This document shows positions 1 to 7,223 of a stretch of 64,000 nucleotides of DNA, piece after piece. Source of the DNA: Bacillota bacterium (GTDB taxonomy: Bacteria > Bacillota > Clostridia > Christensenellales > Aristaeellaceae); NCBI GenBank assembly GCA_023411395.1, contig JAEYOV010000073.1:1-64000 (forward strand), written 5' to 3'. The translations under genes were made by a program, and so were the position numbers. Below the pieces are notes generated by a model, which made no database searches, was not told the DNA's origin, and saw nothing but the letters and a program-made list of their open reading frames with translations. The first letter of the stretch is position 1; each line of letters begins with the position of its first letter.

Positions 1-90
1 TCCGCAACCCCCCCGCCCGGCGGGCAAAGCCAGCCGGGACGATTTACATACGAGAGGGCCCCGGCCTCCTCGTTGCTCCCCCGAGGGAGT
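1..90 (-). repeat. Left copy of an inverted repeat flanking the VOC gene
   Basis: Read on the minus strand, this stretch aligns over about 90 bases with positions 561-650 on the plus strand. Shared blocks include GGGGGAGCAACGAGG, a CTCG-TTGTAA-TCGTC stretch and a common TTGCGGA end. The two copies point towards each other's complement and enclose the VOC gene. No coding capacity is apparent. The copy may continue beyond the left window edge. Confidence 0.6.
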
Positions 91-98
91 ACAGGCTT

Positions 99-467
99 TC
101 ATAATTTCGCCGGACAGCGCAAACTGAGGATATTCCCTTCCGGGTCTCTGATCCAAACGCTTCTCAATCCCCAGGGATGGGTTTGGGGAGGCTTGACGAT
201 TTGAGCGCCCAGGCTACGCAGCCTGTCAACCAGCGAATCCACGTCCTCCACGTCAAAGGACAGCACAGCCTTGCCGCTGCCGGCGCCCGCCATGGAGCCG
301 GGAGCCATTTCCTCCGTCCCCCTGACTGAGAAGATGGCAAGGCCCGTGCCAGGAAAATCCACGTGTTCTTCCCCTTCCCAATGACCGTCTTCCTCCAACA
401 TGGCTTGATAGAAAGCGGCCAGGGTGGGGGTGTGCTCCGCAATCAGGCATACACCGGCGAATTTCAT
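99..467 (-). CDS. VOC (glyoxalase/bleomycin-resistance fold) family protein
   Basis: A 122-residue protein with the size and pattern of single-domain vicinal-oxygen-chelate proteins. The C-terminal half has the family hallmark WGLRSVWIRDPEGNILSL, and the middle holds HVDFPGTGLAIFS and FDVEDVDSLVDRLRSLGAQ, typical of the paired beta-alpha-beta-beta-beta units. Members are metal-dependent lyases, isomerases, dioxygenases or antibiotic-binding proteins; the substrate cannot be told from sequence. The ATG at 467 follows a GAGGAGAT ribosome-binding site. It is a single gene with no operon partner and lies between inverted repeat copies (1-90 and 561-650), which suggests a small cassette-like island. 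Family assignment is firm, function unknown. Confidence 0.85.
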   Translation of the reverse strand: MKFAGVCLIAEHTPTLAAFYQAMLEEDGHWEGEEHVDFPGTGLAIFSVRGTEEMAPGSMAGAGSGKAVLSFDVEDVDSLVDRLRSLGAQIVKPPQTHPWGLRSVWIRDPEGNILSLRCPAKL

Positions 468-560
468 GTGTGATCTCCTCTTTCCTGTTTGTCTTTCGTA
501 GGGCGTGGGGCGGGCGTTCGCCGCGCGCTCCCATAAATGGAATGCCGAAATACCGCCCTA

Positions 561-650
561 CAGTTGCCTGGGGGAGCAACGAGGGGGCCGAAGCCTCCTC
601 GTTTGTAATCGTCTCCTCCGGCTCTGCCGGAGGGGCGGGGCGCTTGCGGA
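561..650 (+). repeat. Right copy of the inverted repeat flanking the VOC gene
   Basis: Homologous to the reverse complement of 1-90 (same GGGGGAGCAACGAGG core, same TTGCGGA end). The following 640-668, GGGGCGCTTGCGGAGCAAGC and on, recurs in inverted orientation near 27371-27398, so this element is part of a dispersed family. Confidence 0.6.
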
Positions 651-670
651 GCAAGCTTTCCTTACAAACT

Positions 671-697
671 CGAGGAAATGGCAACGCCATTTCCTCG
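671..697 (-). terminator. Perfect hairpin downstream of the ANTAR gene
   Basis: A 12-bp perfect stem (CGAGGAAATGGC / GCCATTTCCTCG) with a 3-base loop sits 5 bases after the ANTAR stop codon. There is no strong T-tract on either side, so it is a terminator-like or transcript-stabilising hairpin rather than a textbook terminator. Confidence 0.5.
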
Positions 698-702
698 AAA
701 TG

Positions 703-1284
703 CTACAGCATCTCGTATGTGTTTACAATATCCCTCGCCACCTGCATTTTCGTCTGCCTTGTATCCATAGCCTGCTTTTCGATGTGGCGGTGGGCCTGCT
801 GCTCCGTCATGCGCAGGTACTGGATCAAAGCGCACTTGGCCCTGTCCACCATGCGCATTTCCTCAATCTTCTTTTGCAGCTTTTCGTTCTGGTTTTGCAG
901 CATCAGCATGCGGTTCCGGGCCGTCATCGAAAGCCTGAGCGCCTGGTCAAAAAGCTGCCTGGCCACCGGTTTTGCCACCACCAGCACGCCGCTTTCCTCC
1001 ACCTTCTGGCTCACAGCGTCGGCCATCTCATTTTTCACCAGCAGAATCACGCCCGCCAAGGTGCTTTGGGCCGTTTTGACAGCCAGGTCAATGCCCGGCT
1101 CGTCGGTCAAGGGCGTGTTGATAATGGCCAGGGCATACTCGCCCTGGGCAAGCATCCGCCTGGCTTCCGCGCCGTTTTGCGCCAGAGCGCACTGACTGAA
1201 GCCCGTTCCGCCCAGCAGCGACTGCAACAGCGCCTGGCTTTTTTCCGAACTGCCCACCAGCAGCGTCATTCCTTCCAATGTCAT
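703..1284 (-). CDS. ANTAR-domain response-regulator-like antiterminator
   Basis: A 193-residue RNA-binding regulator. Residues about 6-120 form a receiver-like domain, 125-150 are a coiled coil (QNQNEKLQKKIEEMR), and the C-terminal 50 residues form an ANTAR domain with the family pattern RAKCALIQYL...HRHIEKQAMDTR...VARDIV. ANTAR proteins bind paired RNA hairpins and prevent formation of terminators. The receiver lacks the usual phospho-acceptor aspartate: the expected site reads AIINTPLTD, with Asn56. The gene lies 23 bp after glnA in the same operon and faces glnN and amt, both of which have attenuator leaders. By analogy with clostridial nitrogen regulators it most likely controls this cluster. 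The start codon is uncertain (1284 or 1269), because neither has an ideally spaced ribosome-binding site. Confidence 0.88.
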   Translation of the reverse strand: MTLEGMTLLVGSSEKSQALLQSLLGGTGFSQCALAQNGAEARRMLAQGEYALAIINTPLTDEPGIDLAVKTAQSTLAGVILLVKNEMADAVSQKVEESGVLVVAKPVARQLFDQALRLSMTARNRMLMLQNQNEKLQKKIEEMRMVDRAKCALIQYLRMTEQQAHRHIEKQAMDTRQTKMQVARDIVNTYEML

Positions 1285-1307
1285 CCCTTCTTTCCCACCG
1301 AAGAATA

Positions 1308-2608
1308 TCAGATGGTTTCAAAGTGACTTTGGAATACCTGCTGGGGATCGTTCTGCCAATTCAGCCAAACCCGCTCCTTCTCCCTGATGTAGGCGTCAAG
1401 CGTCTGCTTGGGCAGTACCGCTTTCAAAAACCCGCTGCTCTTGGCCAGCGCGGCCGCCTCTCCCAAATCGCCGGGCAAACGCGTAAGGGAGGGGCCGGGG
1501 TTCTCCCTGTCGATGCTTCCCATGAGAGCCGGGCCGGGCTCCGCCTTGTTTTGAATGCCGTCAAGCGCCGCCTCCAGAAGCAGGGCAAAAAGCAGGTAAG
1601 GGTTGGTCGCCGGGTCTGGAGAGCGCAGCTCCATGCGGGCATCCTGCGCCCCGGCATACGGGATGCGGATCAGATGGGAACGGTTCCCATAGGACCAGCT
1701 CAAAAAGCCGGGAGCATTGAAAGCGCCCAGGCGGTGATAGCTGTTGGGCAGCGGGTTGCAAAAAAGACTGATCTCCCGCACCCTGCGCAGGATGCCGCCC
1801 ATCGCGTAAAGGGCTTCACCGCTCAAGCCATTTTCCGTGCGGTGGAAAATATTTTCACCCCCCTGTACAGGAAAAGGTTCACATGCTGTCCGTTGCCGTT
1901 TTTGTCGGGAAGGGGCTTGGGAAGGAAGGAGGCGCACAGCCCGTTGGAAGCGGCGATGGAGCGAACCACATCCTTGAACGCCACCAGCTGGTCGGCGGCG
2001 GTCAAAGCGTCAGCGTGGCGGAAGTCGATCTCGTTCTGCCCCGGGCCCTGCTCATGGTGGGATGATTCGGGCTGGATATGCATGGCCTCCAGCGCGAGGC
2101 AAATCTCCCTTCGCACGTTTTCGCCTTTATCAAAAGGTGCCACGTCCATATATCCCGCCGTGTCCTGGGGCGTCGTGGTGATGCGGCCCTTTTCGTCAGC
2201 TTCAAACAGATAAAACTCGCACTTGGCCGCCACATGCATGGTCAAGCCCTGCGATGCCGCCTTTTCCACCGCCCTGCGCAGTATCGCCCGGCCGTAGCTT
2301 TCATAGGGGCTTCCGTCGGGATACCTCAAATCGCAGAACAGCCTGATCACCCGGCCCGACTGCGGCCGCCAGGGCAGCACCGACAGCGTGGCGGGATCGG
2401 GCAGCAAATGCAGGTCGCCCTGTACATCGGAAAATCCCCTCACCGCCGCCGCGTCAAAGGGGATGCCTCCCTCAAAGGCGCGGTCCAATTCCCCGGGCTG
2501 GATGGATATGTTTTTCAGCCGGCCGTACAAATCGCAAAAGGCCAGACGGATGAACTTGACATCGTTCTCCTCCACAAAGCGTAAAACTTCCTGCTGGGTA
2601 ATGTTCAT
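1308..2608 (-). pseudogene. glnA: Type I glutamine synthetase interrupted by a one-base frameshift
   Basis: Makes glutamine from glutamate, ammonia and ATP when intact. The first part (start 2608, after GAAGGAGG) carries KCEFYLFEADEKG, SHHEQGPGQNEIDF and GNGQHVNLFLYR; the second part continues with GGENIFHRTENG, LSWSYGNRSHLIRIP and NPYLLFALLLEAALDG. The reading frame breaks at a run of six G (C on the plus strand, 1859-1864). One additional G restores LYRGGENIF, and the corrected gene would encode 433 residues, the normal length. As given, the first frame ends after KMA near 1823. This could be a real mutation or a homopolymer sequencing error. It is followed by the ANTAR gene in the same operon. 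A full-length type III enzyme next door could cover its loss. Confidence 0.9.
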
Positions 2609-2662
2609 GGCTCGCGCCTCCTTCGATGATGGCAGGAAAAGGCTGCCCATTGGTTGGCCCGT

Positions 2663-2671
2663 ATTATAGCA
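2663..2671 (-). promoter_or_regulatory. Extended -10 promoter of glnA
   Basis: The minus strand reads TGCTATAAT, an extended -10 (TGn plus a consensus TATAAT), about 55 bases upstream of the glnA start. The -35 region at the usual distance is weak (AGAAAT), consistent with an extended -10 promoter. Confidence 0.6.
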
Positions 2672-2996
2672 TACGCCTGCCGGGTATTTCTACTCCTTTG
2701 CGTTGTTTTTTTCCTGTGCGTGCCTGGCGGCCGGCCGGCGGCGGACGCAAGCCGGCCCGGAATCAGGCATGTGGATTTTTGCATGTTGCGAGTAATCTTC
2801 ATGCAAAATTTATTTGCACGCCGGGATACTCTGCATCATACACTCCAATGTATGCCCGGATTTTCACGCCGCATCCCAATCCGGGCACAATACAAGCACG
2901 GCAGGATATGCAATATTCCATTCAAGAAGTTCATTTCAATTCCTGCCGCAGTTGGACAAATACACAAAAAAATCTGTATCGGCAATCAAAAAGGGA
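2672..2996. other. Non-coding divergent region between glnA and glnN
   Basis: No gene is seen in about 325 bases. It holds a perfect 9-bp inverted repeat, TTTTGCATG (2777-2785) and CATGCAAAA (2800-2808), separated by 14 bases, and an AT-rich stretch leading into the glnN promoter. The inverted repeat has the look of an operator shared by the two divergent transcripts; no regulator can be named. Confidence 0.45.
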
Positions 2997-3025
2997 TTGA
3001 CATCCAAGCGCAAAAAGATTATACT
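2997..3025 (+). promoter_or_regulatory. Sigma-A-type promoter of glnN
   Basis: A consensus -35 TTGACA (2997-3002) is followed after exactly 17 bases by TATACT (3020-3025). Transcription would start near 3032, just at the base of the leader hairpin at 3036. Confidence 0.75.
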
Positions 3026-3035
3026 GCTCCCCATA

Positions 3036-3081
3036 CAGCAAGGGCGCTGTGAGGCAACTCGCAGCACCCTTGTCTCCTTTT
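3036..3081 (+). promoter_or_regulatory. Attenuator leader of glnN; candidate ANTAR target
   Basis: Two mutually exclusive hairpins are visible. The short one is CAGC-AAGGGC-GCTG (3036-3049) with a six-base loop having A at position 1 and G at position 4, the signature of ANTAR-bound loops. The long one is a 14-bp stem with one mismatch (3040-3053 with 3058-3071) closed by a GCAA tetraloop and followed by a short T-run (3078-3081), resembling a weak intrinsic terminator. The 5' arm of the long stem is the loop and 3' arm of the short one. The second hexaloop hairpin that known ANTAR sites carry is not seen. Confidence 0.5.
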
Positions 3082-3129
3082 ATAAGTCCATCCGCCAAAA
3101 GCGGAACACGAAATGTAGGAGGCAATCAT

Positions 3130-5217
3130 ATGGCGAACGTTACAGAGCTTTTTGGCAGCATGGTATTCAATGACGCTATCATGCGGGCACGCCTGCCCAA
3201 GGAAACGTACCGCGCCTTGCAAATGACGATTGATGAAGGCAAGCCCCTGGACCCGCAGGTGGCCAATATCGTTGCCAACGCCATGAAGGACTGGGCCGTG
3301 GAAAAGGGCGCCACCCACTACACCCACTGGTTCCAGCCAATGACCGGCATCACCGCCGAGAAGCACGACAGCTTCATTTCCCCCGTCAAGGGCGGCAGCG
3401 TGATTCTGGAGTTCAGCGGCAAGGAGCTGGTAAAGGGCGAGCCGGATGCTTCCTCCTTCCCCTCCGGCGGATTGCGCGCCACCTTCGAAGCGCGCGGCTA
3501 CACCGCCTGGGATCCCACTTCCTATGCATTCATCAAGGACAAGGTCCTTTGCATTCCCACCGCATTCTGCTCCTACGGCGGCGAAGCGCTGGACAAGAAA
3601 ACGCCGCTCCTCCGCTCCATGGAAACGCTTTCCAAGCAGGCAGTGCGCATTTTGAAGCTCTTTGGCCATGAGAGTGTGAACCACGTGTTCTCCACCGTCG
3701 GCCCGGAGCAGGAATATTTCCTCATCGACAAAGCGCTGTATGAAAAGCGCCGCGACCTCATCTATACCGGCCGCACCCTCTTTGGTGCCAAGCCGCCCAA
3801 GGGCCAGGAGCTGGAAGACCATTACTTCGGCGCCATCAAGCCCCGCATCCAGGCTTTCATGGACGCATTGAACGAGGAGCTCTGGAAGCTTGGCGTGCTG
3901 GCCAAGACGGAGCATAACGAGGTGGCTCCCGCGCAGCACGAGCTGGCGCCTATCTTCTCCATCACCAACGTGGCCTCCGACCATAACCAGCTTGCCATGG
4001 AGATGATGAAGAAGGTCGCCGCCCGATTCGGCCTTGTCTGCCTGCTGCACGAAAAGCCCTTTGCCGGCGTCAACGGTTCGGGCAAGCACAACAACTGGTC
4101 CATGTCCACCAACACCGGCATGAACCTGCTGGAGCCGGGCCAGACACCTTATGAAAACGCGCAGTTCTTGCTGTTCCTGGCAGCGGTTTTGAAGGCTGTG
4201 GACGAACATCAGGATATGCTGCGCGTCTCCGTGGCCAGCGCCGGCAACGACCACCGGCTGGGAGCCAACGAAGCGCCGCCGGCCATCGTCTCCGTGTTCC
4301 TGGGCGAAGAGCTCACCGACATCGTGGAGTCTTTGACCACCGGCAATCCCTACAGCAGCCGCAAGAAGGCCGATATGACCATCGGCGTGGATGTGCTCCC
4401 CCCGCTGCCCAAGGACTCCACCGACCGCAACCGCACCTCGCCCTTTGCCTTCACCGGCAACAAGTTTGAGTTCCGCATGCTGGGCTCCTCCTTCTCCGTC
4501 AGCGGCCCCAACATCGTGCTCAATACCATCGTGGCCGAGTCCCTCAAACAGTTTGCCGACGCCCTGGAAGGCACGGAAAACTTTACGCAGAAGCTCAACG
4601 ACCTGGTCGTCAAAGCGCTCAAGGACCACAAGCGCATCATTTTCAACGGCAACAACTACGCCGCCGAATGGGTGACGGAGGCCGAAAAGCGCGGGCTGCT
4701 CAATTTGACCTCCACTGTGGAGACGCTGCCCCACTTTGTGAAGGAAAAGAACATCAAGCTCTTTACCGCCCACAAGGTGTTCAGCGAAACGGAAATCCAC
4801 AGCCGCTATGAAATTCTGCTGGAAAACTATATCAAGGTCATCAGCATTGAGGCTTTCACCATGCTGGATATGGCCCGTAAGGACATCCTGCCCGCGGTGC
4901 TGGCTTATTCAAAGGCCGTAGCCGACACGGCGGTGAGCAAGAAGGCGCTGATCCCCTCCCTGGCCCTTTCCTGCGAGGAATCGCTTTTGTTAAAGCTCTC
5001 CGTATTGACCGATTCCCTCTCCCAAAAGATTGAGGCGCTTGCCAACGCCATGGCCGACAACGGCGCGGCGGACCTGCTCGCGCATGCCACACACAGCCGC
5101 GACAAACTGGTGCCCGCCATGGCGGAACTGAGAGCCGTGGCTGACGAACTGGAGACGCTGGTATCCAAAGAATACTGGCCCTTCCCCTCCTACGGCGAGC
5201 TGCTGTTCAACATCTGA
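3130..5217 (+). CDS. glnN: Type III glutamine synthetase
   Basis: A 695-residue cytoplasmic enzyme, the usual length of the GlnN/GSIII class found in Bacteroidetes, cyanobacteria and Clostridia, which forms large dodecamers and assimilates ammonia into glutamine. Family blocks are GPEQEYFLIDKALYEKRRDL, NGSGKHNNWSMSTNTGMN, SVASAGNDHRLGANEAPPA and FTGNKFEFRMLGSS. The ATG at 3130 follows AGGAGG with good spacing. It is expressed from a consensus promoter through an attenuator-like leader, and is followed after 150 bases by amt, probably in one transcript interrupted by a second attenuator. It is the only intact glutamine synthetase in the window, because the type I gene beside it carries a frameshift. 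Confidence 0.96.
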   Translation: MANVTELFGSMVFNDAIMRARLPKETYRALQMTIDEGKPLDPQVANIVANAMKDWAVEKGATHYTHWFQPMTGITAEKHDSFISPVKGGSVILEFSGKELVKGEPDASSFPSGGLRATFEARGYTAWDPTSYAFIKDKVLCIPTAFCSYGGEALDKKTPLLRSMETLSKQAVRILKLFGHESVNHVFSTVGPEQEYFLIDKALYEKRRDLIYTGRTLFGAKPPKGQELEDHYFGAIKPRIQAFMDALNEELWKLGVLAKTEHNEVAPAQHELAPIFSITNVASDHNQLAMEMMKKVAARFGLVCLLHEKPFAGVNGSGKHNNWSMSTNTGMNLLEPGQTPYENAQFLLFLAAVLKAVDEHQDMLRVSVASAGNDHRLGANEAPPAIVSVFLGEELTDIVESLTTGNPYSSRKKADMTIGVDVLPPLPKDSTDRNRTSPFAFTGNKFEFRMLGSSFSVSGPNIVLNTIVAESLKQFADALEGTENFTQKLNDLVVKALKDHKRIIFNGNNYAAEWVTEAEKRGLLNLTSTVETLPHFVKEKNIKLFTAHKVFSETEIHSRYEILLENYIKVISIEAFTMLDMARKDILPAVLAYSKAVADTAVSKKALIPSLALSCEESLLLKLSVLTDSLSQKIEALANAMADNGAADLLAHATHSRDKLVPAMAELRAVADELETLVSKEYWPFPSYGELLFNI

Positions 5218-5244
5218 TCCCACAGTCAACTGTATAGCCAATGG

Positions 5245-5291
5245 TGTGCACAAAGGCGTGTATGCGGGTAACAGCCGCATGCGCGCTTTTT
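5245..5291 (+). promoter_or_regulatory. Terminator/antiterminator leader between glnN and amt; candidate ANTAR target
   Basis: An intrinsic terminator is formed by a 12-bp stem (5256-5267 with 5275-5286, some G-T pairs), loop GTAACAG and T5 (5287-5291). Overlapping its 5' arm is a competing hairpin, TGTGCAC-AAAGGC-GTGTATG (5245-5264), whose six-base loop has A at position 1 and G at position 4. The loop resembles the AAGGGC loop in the glnN leader. No other promoter is visible before amt, so readthrough at this site would set amt expression. The partner hairpin upstream is not convincing. Confidence 0.6.
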
Positions 5292-5367
5292 GCTATTTTT
5301 CAGGGCCCCGCCGCATTATTTTTCTTCATCATCGCGCGACCTGACAAGAACAAGGAGGAATGGGAAA

Positions 5368-7113
5368 ATGGAAGAAGTCACCATGACGATTGCGGATGTT
5401 GTCAAGAGCTTCGCTTCCTCGGTAGACACGATTTGGGTACTGGTTGCCGCCGCATTGGTATTCTTCATGCAGGCCGGATTTGCCATGGTGGAGACGGGCT
5501 TTACCAGGGCAAAGAACGCCGGCAACATCATCATGAAAAACCTGATGGACTTTGCCATCGGCACATTGGTGTTCTGGCTTTTGGGCTTTGGCCTCATGTT
5601 TGGCGCATCCCATTTTGGCCTGTTCGGGTCGATCGATCTTTTCATCCGTGGCGAGTACGGCTCGACCTACCCCACCTTTGCCTTCGTCATCTTCCAGACC
5701 GTGTTCTGCGCCACTGCCGCCACCATCGTCTCCGGCGCCATGGCGGAACGCACCAAGTTTATCTCCTACTGCATTTACAGCGCCGCCATCAGCCTTATCA
5801 TTTACCCCATCTCCGGTCACTGGATATGGGGCGGCGGCTGGCTTACCCAGAAGGGCTTCCATGACTTTGCCGGCTCCACCGCCGTGCACATGGTAGGCGG
5901 TGTGGCCGCCCTGATCGGCGCCAAAATGCTGGGACCCCGCATCGGCAAGTATGGCAAGGACGGCAAACCCAGGGCCATCCTGGGCCACAGCATCACATTG
6001 GGCGCGCTTGGCGTATTCATCCTGTGGTTCGGCTGGTTTGGCTTCAACCCCGGCTCCACCGTTTCCGCTTCCGGCGACAGCGTATTTGCCATCAGCAAAA
6101 TCTTTGTTACCACCAACATTGCCGCCGCGGCCTCTACCGTTGTTACCATGATCATCACCTGGATCCGCTATAAGAAACCGGACGTTTCCATGACGCTCAA
6201 CGGTTCTCTGGCAGGCCTGGTGGCCATCACCGCGGGCTGTGACGCGGTCAGCCCGATGGGCGCGTTCTTCATTGGTGTCATCTCCGCGTTTGCCATCGTA
6301 TTTGGCATCGAGTTCATTGACAAGAAACTCAAAATCGACGATCCGGTAGGCGCCATCGGCGTCCATGGCCTCTGCGGCGCGCTGGGCACGCTGCTGGTCG
6401 GCGTGTTCGCCACCGACGGCGGCCTGGCCTATGGCGGCGGATTTTCCATGCTGGGCACCCAGGCGCTGGGCGTTGTCTCCGTGGCCGCCTGGGTAGCCGT
6501 TGCGATGACCATCGTATTTTTTGTCATCAAGAAAACGGTTGGCCTTCGCGTTTCCGCCGAAGAAGAAATCGTTGGCCTGGATATTGAAGAGCACGGCCTG
6601 GCTTCCGCCTATGCCGACTTTATGCCCGCGCCCGTGGTAGGCGCCATGCTGCCCACCGGCATGCCCTCCGTCATGGAGAATACACCCAATGCCGTCTCCA
6701 TGGACGAAGCCGTCCCGGTTGTGCTGGCTACCGAAAAGAAGCCTGTCAGCTCCGATGTGAAGATGACCAAAGTCACCATCATCACCAAGCAAAACAAGTT
6801 TGACGCCTTGAAAAACGCCATGGAAGGCATTGGCATCACCGGCATGACCGTGACCCAGGTGCTGGGCTGCGGCATGCAAAAGGGTAAGCCCGAATACTAC
6901 CGCGGCGTTGCGGTGGAGTTTGATCTGCTGCCCAAGATTCAGGTGGATATCGTGGTGTGCAAGGTGCCTGTCCGCGCCGTAATCGAAACCGCCAAGAAGG
7001 TGCTCTACACCGGGCATATCGGCGACGGCAAAATTTTCGTGTACGATGTGGAAAACGTCATCAAGGTCCGCACCGGCGAGGAAGGCTACAACGCGCTGCA
7101 AGATGTGGAATAA
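5368..7113 (+). CDS. amt: Ammonium transporter with C-terminal PII domain
   Basis: A 581-residue fusion. Residues about 10-430 are an Amt/MEP/Rh channel with 11 membrane segments; the twin pore histidines are seen in STAVHMVGG (about residue 174) and GVHGLCGALG (about 333). After a linker of some 35 residues, residues about 466-581 form a complete PII (GlnB/GlnK) domain: the T-loop keeps QKG and the tyrosine of EYYRG, and the B-loop TGHIGDGKIFVYDV and RTGEEGYNAL are intact. PII proteins sense ATP, ADP and 2-oxoglutarate and plug Amt trimers, so the sensor and its target are tethered here. The ATG at 5368 follows AAGGAGG. It lies downstream of glnN and of a terminator-type leader. Confidence 0.95.
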   Translation: MEEVTMTIADVVKSFASSVDTIWVLVAAALVFFMQAGFAMVETGFTRAKNAGNIIMKNLMDFAIGTLVFWLLGFGLMFGASHFGLFGSIDLFIRGEYGSTYPTFAFVIFQTVFCATAATIVSGAMAERTKFISYCIYSAAISLIIYPISGHWIWGGGWLTQKGFHDFAGSTAVHMVGGVAALIGAKMLGPRIGKYGKDGKPRAILGHSITLGALGVFILWFGWFGFNPGSTVSASGDSVFAISKIFVTTNIAAAASTVVTMIITWIRYKKPDVSMTLNGSLAGLVAITAGCDAVSPMGAFFIGVISAFAIVFGIEFIDKKLKIDDPVGAIGVHGLCGALGTLLVGVFATDGGLAYGGGFSMLGTQALGVVSVAAWVAVAMTIVFFVIKKTVGLRVSAEEEIVGLDIEEHGLASAYADFMPAPVVGAMLPTGMPSVMENTPNAVSMDEAVPVVLATEKKPVSSDVKMTKVTIITKQNKFDALKNAMEGIGITGMTVTQVLGCGMQKGKPEYYRGVAVEFDLLPKIQVDIVVCKVPVRAVIETAKKVLYTGHIGDGKIFVYDVENVIKVRTGEEGYNALQDVE

Positions 7114-7189
7114 CCTTCGGGTTTGTTCAGAATCGCAGAATTGGAAGGCTTCTGCCCCCCATTCCTTCCTTGGTTTTTTGAGAGTCTGG

Positions 7190-7214
7190 GCCCATGCCGC
7201 CATGCGGCATGGGC
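7190..7214 (+). terminator. Perfect hairpin downstream of amt
   Basis: An 11-bp perfect stem GCCCATGCCGC / GCGGCATGGGC with loop CAT lies 76 bases after the amt stop. It is followed by CTTTC rather than a long T-run. Related hairpins recur inside the adjacent repeat array. Confidence 0.6.
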
Positions 7215-7223
7215 CTTTCAGAA

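Noticed and set aside
1859..1864. Programmed frameshift in glnA
   Set aside because: No slippery heptamer, stimulatory stem or internal ribosome-binding site is evident, and glutamine synthetases are not known to use one. A simple one-base loss explains it.
1088..2235. Additional open frames over glnA and the ANTAR gene
   Set aside because: They are out-of-frame shadows without ribosome-binding sites or recognisable domains.
3019..4800. Very long open frame antisense to glnN
   Set aside because: glnN has all family motifs and a proper ribosome-binding site; the antisense translation is low-complexity and His/Gly/Val-rich, as expected from GC-rich third positions.
5221..5236. ACAGTCAACTGT as the first ANTAR hairpin of the amt leader
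   Set aside because: It closes a four-base loop, or a GTCAAC six-base loop without A1 and G4, so it does not match the known motif.
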